A stretch of 64,000 nucleotides of DNA, from assembly GCA_963847965.1 (NCBI GenBank), contig CAWKCG010000036.1:62001-126000 (forward strand). The letters are read 5' to 3'. The DNA comes from Palsa-504 sp963847965 (GTDB lineage Bacteria; Actinomycetota; Actinomycetes; Streptosporangiales; Streptosporangiaceae). A program made the position numbers and the translations under genes. Positions 60,148 to 64,000 of the stretch are shown piece by piece; position 1 is the stretch's first letter, and each line of letters opens with the position of its first letter. Below the pieces are notes generated by a model. The model was not told the origin of the DNA. It made no database searches and worked only from the letters and a program-made list of their open reading frames with translations.

Positions 60148-61147
60148 ATGACGGAAGGCCCATCTGAGCCTGGTCCAACGGTGTCGCCTGGCGCAGGAGA
60201 TGCCCAGGCCAGGCCAGGCAACAAAGCGCGCGAGCAGGTCACCCAGCCCCCGGACAGGCCGGGCCCGCCGGCTAACCCGCCGACGGAAGTTTCGCGGCCC
60301 GGGTCGGCGCACCAGCCGACCGAAGTTTCGCGGCCCGGGTCGGCGTACCCGCCGACGGTCCCTGCGCGGACCATGCCGCCGCACGGGCCAGGCGCAACCA
60401 GCGCGGCCGCACGAGCCGACGGAGGTGGCGACTCCTCGGCCACCGGCGGGTGCGGGCCCGCAAGGTGCCGCCTCGCGTACGAACCCGACGGTTATCAGGC
60501 GGCAGCCGCCGCCGACCGCCGCCTCGCAGGTGACGGGCCCTCCGGCGAATCAGCCCGCTCCCGCCTGGCCCGACCCGTCGACCAGCTACTCGCCGGGCGC
60601 CGCGCCGGCCCCGCCTGCGGCGCAGGCCGGCTCGCCCCAGCCGAACTCGCAGCTCCTCAGGTACGGGCCGGGGGTGCCGCCGAGCCAGGCCGGGGTTTCG
60701 GCGGAGCAGGTGTGGCGGACCGGGCAGATGCCCGACCCGCCCCGGCGCCCGGTCAGGAAGGTGCGCAGGATGGCCGGCACCGGGGTGACCGTGCTCTTGC
60801 TCGCGGCGGCCGCGGTGCTGCTGTTCCTGCGGTTCCACCACGCGCCGTTCTCGGTGTCCGGGGCAAGCATCGCCGAGGTGGCCCAGAACGGGTGCACGGT
60901 GAACGTGACGGGCAAGATCGACACCAACGGCGCGGCGGGGACGGTCTCTTACCAGTGGGTGTTCACCCCGCAGCAGCAGGCGCCACAGCCGCTGAGCCAG
61001 TCGGTGGTGTCGGGGCAGAACGCCGCCTTCGTCACCGTCTCCGTCCAGGGTCAGGGCGGCCACGGCACCGCCACGGAGCAGGTCACTCTGCAGGTGCTCA
61101 GCCCCAACCAAGAGACGGCCTCGCGCGTCATAAAGATCAGCTGCTGA
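60148..61147 (+). pseudogene. Proline-rich single-pass membrane protein, frameshifted
   Basis: ATG 60148 opens a Pro/Ser/Ala-rich cytoplasmic region with a near-perfect 33-bp repeat (PTEVSRPGSA twice). Near 60390-60415 the coding signal moves by +1 and continues EPTEVATPRPPAGAG, then a basic stretch and one membrane segment (MAGTGVTVLLLAAAAVLLFL) and an outside domain of about 95 residues (NGCTVNVTGKIDTNGAAGTV, SYQWVFTPQQQAPQPLSQSV) that looks Ig- or beta-sandwich-like and ends in KISC. The two cysteines could pair. It is followed by the IPT/TIG kinase, with which it probably forms an operon. Confidence 0.6.
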
Positions 61148-61214
61148 CAGACTTCCTGACAGAACTTCCTGACAGACTTCCGCCGGGCTGACGCCGGGGA
61201 GGAGGCCGATCGAC

Positions 61215-63953
61215 ATGACGGCGATCGACATGGCCGAGTGGACGGTTCCTGGCTATACCGCGCTGAAAGAGCTCGGCGCGGGCGGCTTCGGGCAGGTGAT
61301 GCTGGCCCGGCACGACGCCTCGGGCACCATGGTGGCGATCAAGTACTTGCGCGCTGAACTGCTTGATGATCCGGGATTCGCCGAACAGTTCCGCGACGAG
61401 GCGGCGGTGCTCGGCTTGCTGGATGACCCTAACGTGGTCCGGTTGTACGAGTACGTGGAATCGCCGACGGGTGCCGCCATCGTCATGGAACTGGTCGACG
61501 GCGCCACGTTGCGGCAGATCCTGGCGCACCAGGGGCAGACCACGCCGGAGGCCGCGCTCGTCGTCTTGCAGGGGTCGCTGCTCGGCCTGGCGGCCGCGCA
61601 CCAGCGCGGTGTCGTGCACCGTGACTACAAGCCGGAAAACGTGCTGGTCAACGGGAACGGCGTCAGCAAGCTGACGGACTTCGGGATCGCGGCGCGGTCC
61701 GGGGACCGCCCGTACGCGGCGGGCACCCTGGCGTACGCGGCGCCGGAGCAGATGGGCGGCGGGTCGGCCACCCCGGCCGCGGACGTGTACGCGGCCACGG
61801 CCACCTTCTACGAGTGCCTGGTCGGCCGGCCCCCGTTCGTCGGGGACACCGCCGAGCGGCTGATGTACCAGCACCTGTTCGAGCCCGTCAATCTCGAGCC
61901 GGTGCCCGAGCCGCTGCGGCCGCTGGTCCAGACCGGGATGGCCAAGGAGCCCGAACGCCGGCCCACCGACGGGACGACCTTCATCGCCGCGCTGCGGGCG
62001 GCGGCGGTGGGCGCGTACGGCGCGGACTGGGAGGAGCGCGGCCGGTCGAACCTGGGCGCGGCGGCGCTGCTGCTGGCGGCGCTGTGGCCGCTCGGCGCGC
62101 CCGCCGGCGTGCAGGGCCTCGCCGTTCAGCACCTCAAGCTGGCCCAGCAGGGCGCCAAGGAGTCCCGTCACCTCCACCATCTTCGGCACCTCTGGCATCT
62201 CAAGCATCTCCGGCACCTAGCGCACCTCCGCCGCCTCCGGGCCCTCATGGCCGCCGGCGCCGGCGTGGTGCTCGTGGTGGCCGCCGGGCTGTACGCCGCT
62301 AACGCCGCGTCCAAGCCCAGCGCGAACACGCAACCGATCCCCGGGCCCACGCAATCGGTGCCGCTCACCTCGACGCCGGGCTCGCCTCCGCCCTCTGCGG
62401 CGCCTGCGGTCACCGGTCTATCCCCGGCCAGCGGGTCGACCGGCGGCGGCACCCTGGTCACGATCACCGGGACCCACCTGGACGGTCCGGTCTCCGTCGA
62501 TTTCGGCACCAAGGCCGGGACGATCACCGTTGACCTCAACACGAAGATCATGGTCAAGAGCCCGCCGGGCAAGGGCACGGTGGAGATCACCGTGATCACC
62601 CCGGCCGGCTCCGGCAAGGCGGGCGAGTTCAGCTACCACTCCCCGAAGATGAAAATGGCGGCGCCGGCGGTCGGCGGGGTCTCCCCGGCCACCGGGCCGG
62701 CCGCGGGCGGCACCTTGGTCACGATCACCGGGAAGAACCTGGCCGACGCCACCATGGTCAGCTTCGGCGGCGTGGCCGGGATGATTGCCTCTGACTCCGG
62801 CACGCAGATCACGGTGACCAGCCCGCCGGGCAGCGGCACGGTGAACGTCGCCGTAACCACCCCGGGCGGCACCTCGACCGCGGGCATGTTCACCTACAAG
62901 GCCGCCGCCGCGCCGCCCCCGGCGCATCCGTCGGCCACCGGGCTCTCCCCGTCCAGCGGGCCGGCCGCCGGCGGAACCTCGGTCACGATCAGCGGGAGCA
63001 ACCTGTCGGGCGCCAGCAAGGTCAGCTTCGGCGGCGCGGCCGGGACGATCACCGCTGACTCCGGCACCCGGGTCACGGTCAAGAGCCCGCCAGGCAAGGG
63101 CACGGTGACGGTCACGGTGACCACCTCCGGCGGGACCGCGACCGCGGGCAAGTTCACCTACAAGGCCGCCTCGTCCCCGCCCCCGGCGCGTCCGGTGGTC
63201 ACCGGGATCTCCCCGTCCAGCGGGACGACGGCGGGCGGCACCTCCGTGACGATCACCGGGAAGAACCTGTCGGGCGCCACCGGGGTCAGCTTCGGCAGCG
63301 CGAGCGGCTCGATCACCGCCGATTCCAGCACGCAGATCACCGCGACCAGCCCGGCCGGATCCGGGCTGGTGGACATCACGGTGACCACGAAGGGCGGCAC
63401 CTCGGCTACCTCCAGCGCCGACAAGTTCAGCTACGTCACCCCGGCACCGGTGGTCACGGGGTTCTCCCCGACCAGCGGGACGACGGCGGGCGGCACCTCG
63501 GTCACGATCACCGGGAAGAACCTGTCGGGCGCTACCGGGGTCAGCTTCGGCGGCGCGGCCGGCTCGATCACCGCCGATTCCAGCACGCAGATCACCGCCA
63601 CCAGCCCGGCCGGCTCCGGCACGGTGACTATCACGGTGACTACCCCCGGCGGGACCGCGACCGCGGGCAAGTTCACCTATGTCGTCCCGGCGCCCACGGT
63701 TACCGATTACTCCCCGAACTCGAACTACGACAGCGAGTGCGAAACAACCACCGTGACCATCTCCGGGATGAATCTGGGCGATGCCACCGTTAGCTTCGGC
63801 AGCGCGGGCAACGGCTCGATCACCTCGGATAACGGCAGCACGATCGCCGTGACCGCCCCCGCGAACGGCTCGGGTGCGGTGACCATCACGGTGACCACCC
63901 CGGGCGGCACCGCGACAGTGGGCAGTTTCACCTACTATTCATGCATCGACTAG
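61215..63953 (+). CDS. Transmembrane Ser/Thr kinase with six IPT/TIG repeats
   Basis: 912 residues from ATG 61215 (GGGGAGGAGG ahead). Kinase domain: LGAGGFGQVMLA (complete Gly loop), VAIKYL lysine, HRDYKPENVLV, DFGIAA and AAPEQM; the usual DxK Val/Leu is Tyr, a conservative change. An Ala-rich segment (about 278-300) leads to an unusual juxtamembrane tract of His-Leu-x triplets, one membrane segment (AAGAGVVLVVAAGLYAA), a Thr/Pro stalk and six IPT/TIG beta-sandwich repeats (GxSPxSGxxxGGTxVTITG each). The repeats are alike in sequence and suggest binding to cell-wall polymer or a secreted protein. It sits beside the FtsK/WXG locus and may signal its state. Confidence 0.92.
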   Translation: MTAIDMAEWTVPGYTALKELGAGGFGQVMLARHDASGTMVAIKYLRAELLDDPGFAEQFRDEAAVLGLLDDPNVVRLYEYVESPTGAAIVMELVDGATLRQILAHQGQTTPEAALVVLQGSLLGLAAAHQRGVVHRDYKPENVLVNGNGVSKLTDFGIAARSGDRPYAAGTLAYAAPEQMGGGSATPAADVYAATATFYECLVGRPPFVGDTAERLMYQHLFEPVNLEPVPEPLRPLVQTGMAKEPERRPTDGTTFIAALRAAAVGAYGADWEERGRSNLGAAALLLAALWPLGAPAGVQGLAVQHLKLAQQGAKESRHLHHLRHLWHLKHLRHLAHLRRLRALMAAGAGVVLVVAAGLYAANAASKPSANTQPIPGPTQSVPLTSTPGSPPPSAAPAVTGLSPASGSTGGGTLVTITGTHLDGPVSVDFGTKAGTITVDLNTKIMVKSPPGKGTVEITVITPAGSGKAGEFSYHSPKMKMAAPAVGGVSPATGPAAGGTLVTITGKNLADATMVSFGGVAGMIASDSGTQITVTSPPGSGTVNVAVTTPGGTSTAGMFTYKAAAAPPPAHPSATGLSPSSGPAAGGTSVTISGSNLSGASKVSFGGAAGTITADSGTRVTVKSPPGKGTVTVTVTTSGGTATAGKFTYKAASSPPPARPVVTGISPSSGTTAGGTSVTITGKNLSGATGVSFGSASGSITADSSTQITATSPAGSGLVDITVTTKGGTSATSSADKFSYVTPAPVVTGFSPTSGTTAGGTSVTITGKNLSGATGVSFGGAAGSITADSSTQITATSPAGSGTVTITVTTPGGTATAGKFTYVVPAPTVTDYSPNSNYDSECETTTVTISGMNLGDATVSFGSAGNGSITSDNGSTIAVTAPANGSGAVTITVTTPGGTATVGSFTYYSCID

Positions 63954-64000
63954 CCCACCCGCGATCTGCGCTCCCTCAGTAGCCGAGGTCCGGGTCGACC

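Overview
The window is high-GC DNA (G or C at almost every third codon position) from a filamentous actinobacterium, most likely near the Streptosporangiales/Streptomycetales. The markers are a Pup ligase (PafA), DUF397/XRE regulator pairs, an S-adenosyl methyltransferase family protein, an F420-type oxidoreductase fragment, a large LuxR (LAL) regulator, Ser/Thr kinases with extracellular domains and a WXG/FtsK locus. No rRNA, tRNA or CRISPR array was seen.

Layout. (1) 1-3840: a tightly coupled + strand operon of thioester-reductase-like SDR, class III aminotransferase, SRPBCC protein and acyl-CoA dehydrogenase, plausibly making a chain-modified terminal amine. (2) 3880-8743: a frameshifted secreted propeller-like protein, a 33-residue-repeat protein, a frameshifted VOC protein and a membrane Ser/Thr kinase. 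(3) 9120-19028: a three-level nest of mobile DNA. An IS110-family transposase gene is split between its last two catalytic Asp codons by a minus-strand recombinase trio. The first recombinase of that trio is itself split, at its conserved LGH box, by a plus-strand Tn554-type trio. Removing each insert restores a complete, in-frame protein. (4) 19603-23690: a stretch of gene fragments (AlaRS, DHFR-like, MFS, ECF sigma, MccF-like, LLM oxidoreductase). (5) 23826-33650: ordinary genes, including a DUF6529/Rieske electron-transfer pair, a HAD hydrolase, a carboxyltransferase, pafA, a PPK2 and a Cds1-like desulfhydrase. (6) 33738-44347: regulators and enzymes (DUF397/XRE pair, LAL regulator, HATPase, methyltransferase, DUF4139 protein, MBL hydrolase, 3-hydroxyisobutyrate-dehydrogenase-like enzyme) plus a 54-residue exported peptide. 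(7) 44614-50761: a 6.1-kb serine-integrase element inserted in the first transmembrane segment of a DHA2-type MFS gene. Rejoining its ends gives an attP with perfect 10-bp inverted arms, each exactly 12 nt from a GA core. It carries an XRE-TPR regulator translationally coupled to a SLOG-like protein, plus five stem-loop units whose arms differ in sequence but still pair and which share a 16-nt loop motif. (8) 50754-63953: the MFS remainder, a patatin-like lipase and a divergent locus. That locus has a minus-strand operon (FtsK/SpoIIIE ATPase, WXG-like proteins, coiled-coil/WD40 protein) facing a DUF4287/DUF5655 protein, a proline-rich membrane protein and a kinase with six IPT/TIG repeats.

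Caution: at least seven genes carry a single-base frameshift, several in or next to short homopolymers, so some may be sequencing or assembly errors. The 19.6-23.7 kb region also has truncations, a nonsense codon and hybrid junctions that single-base errors cannot explain. All family assignments come from reading motifs; no database search was run.
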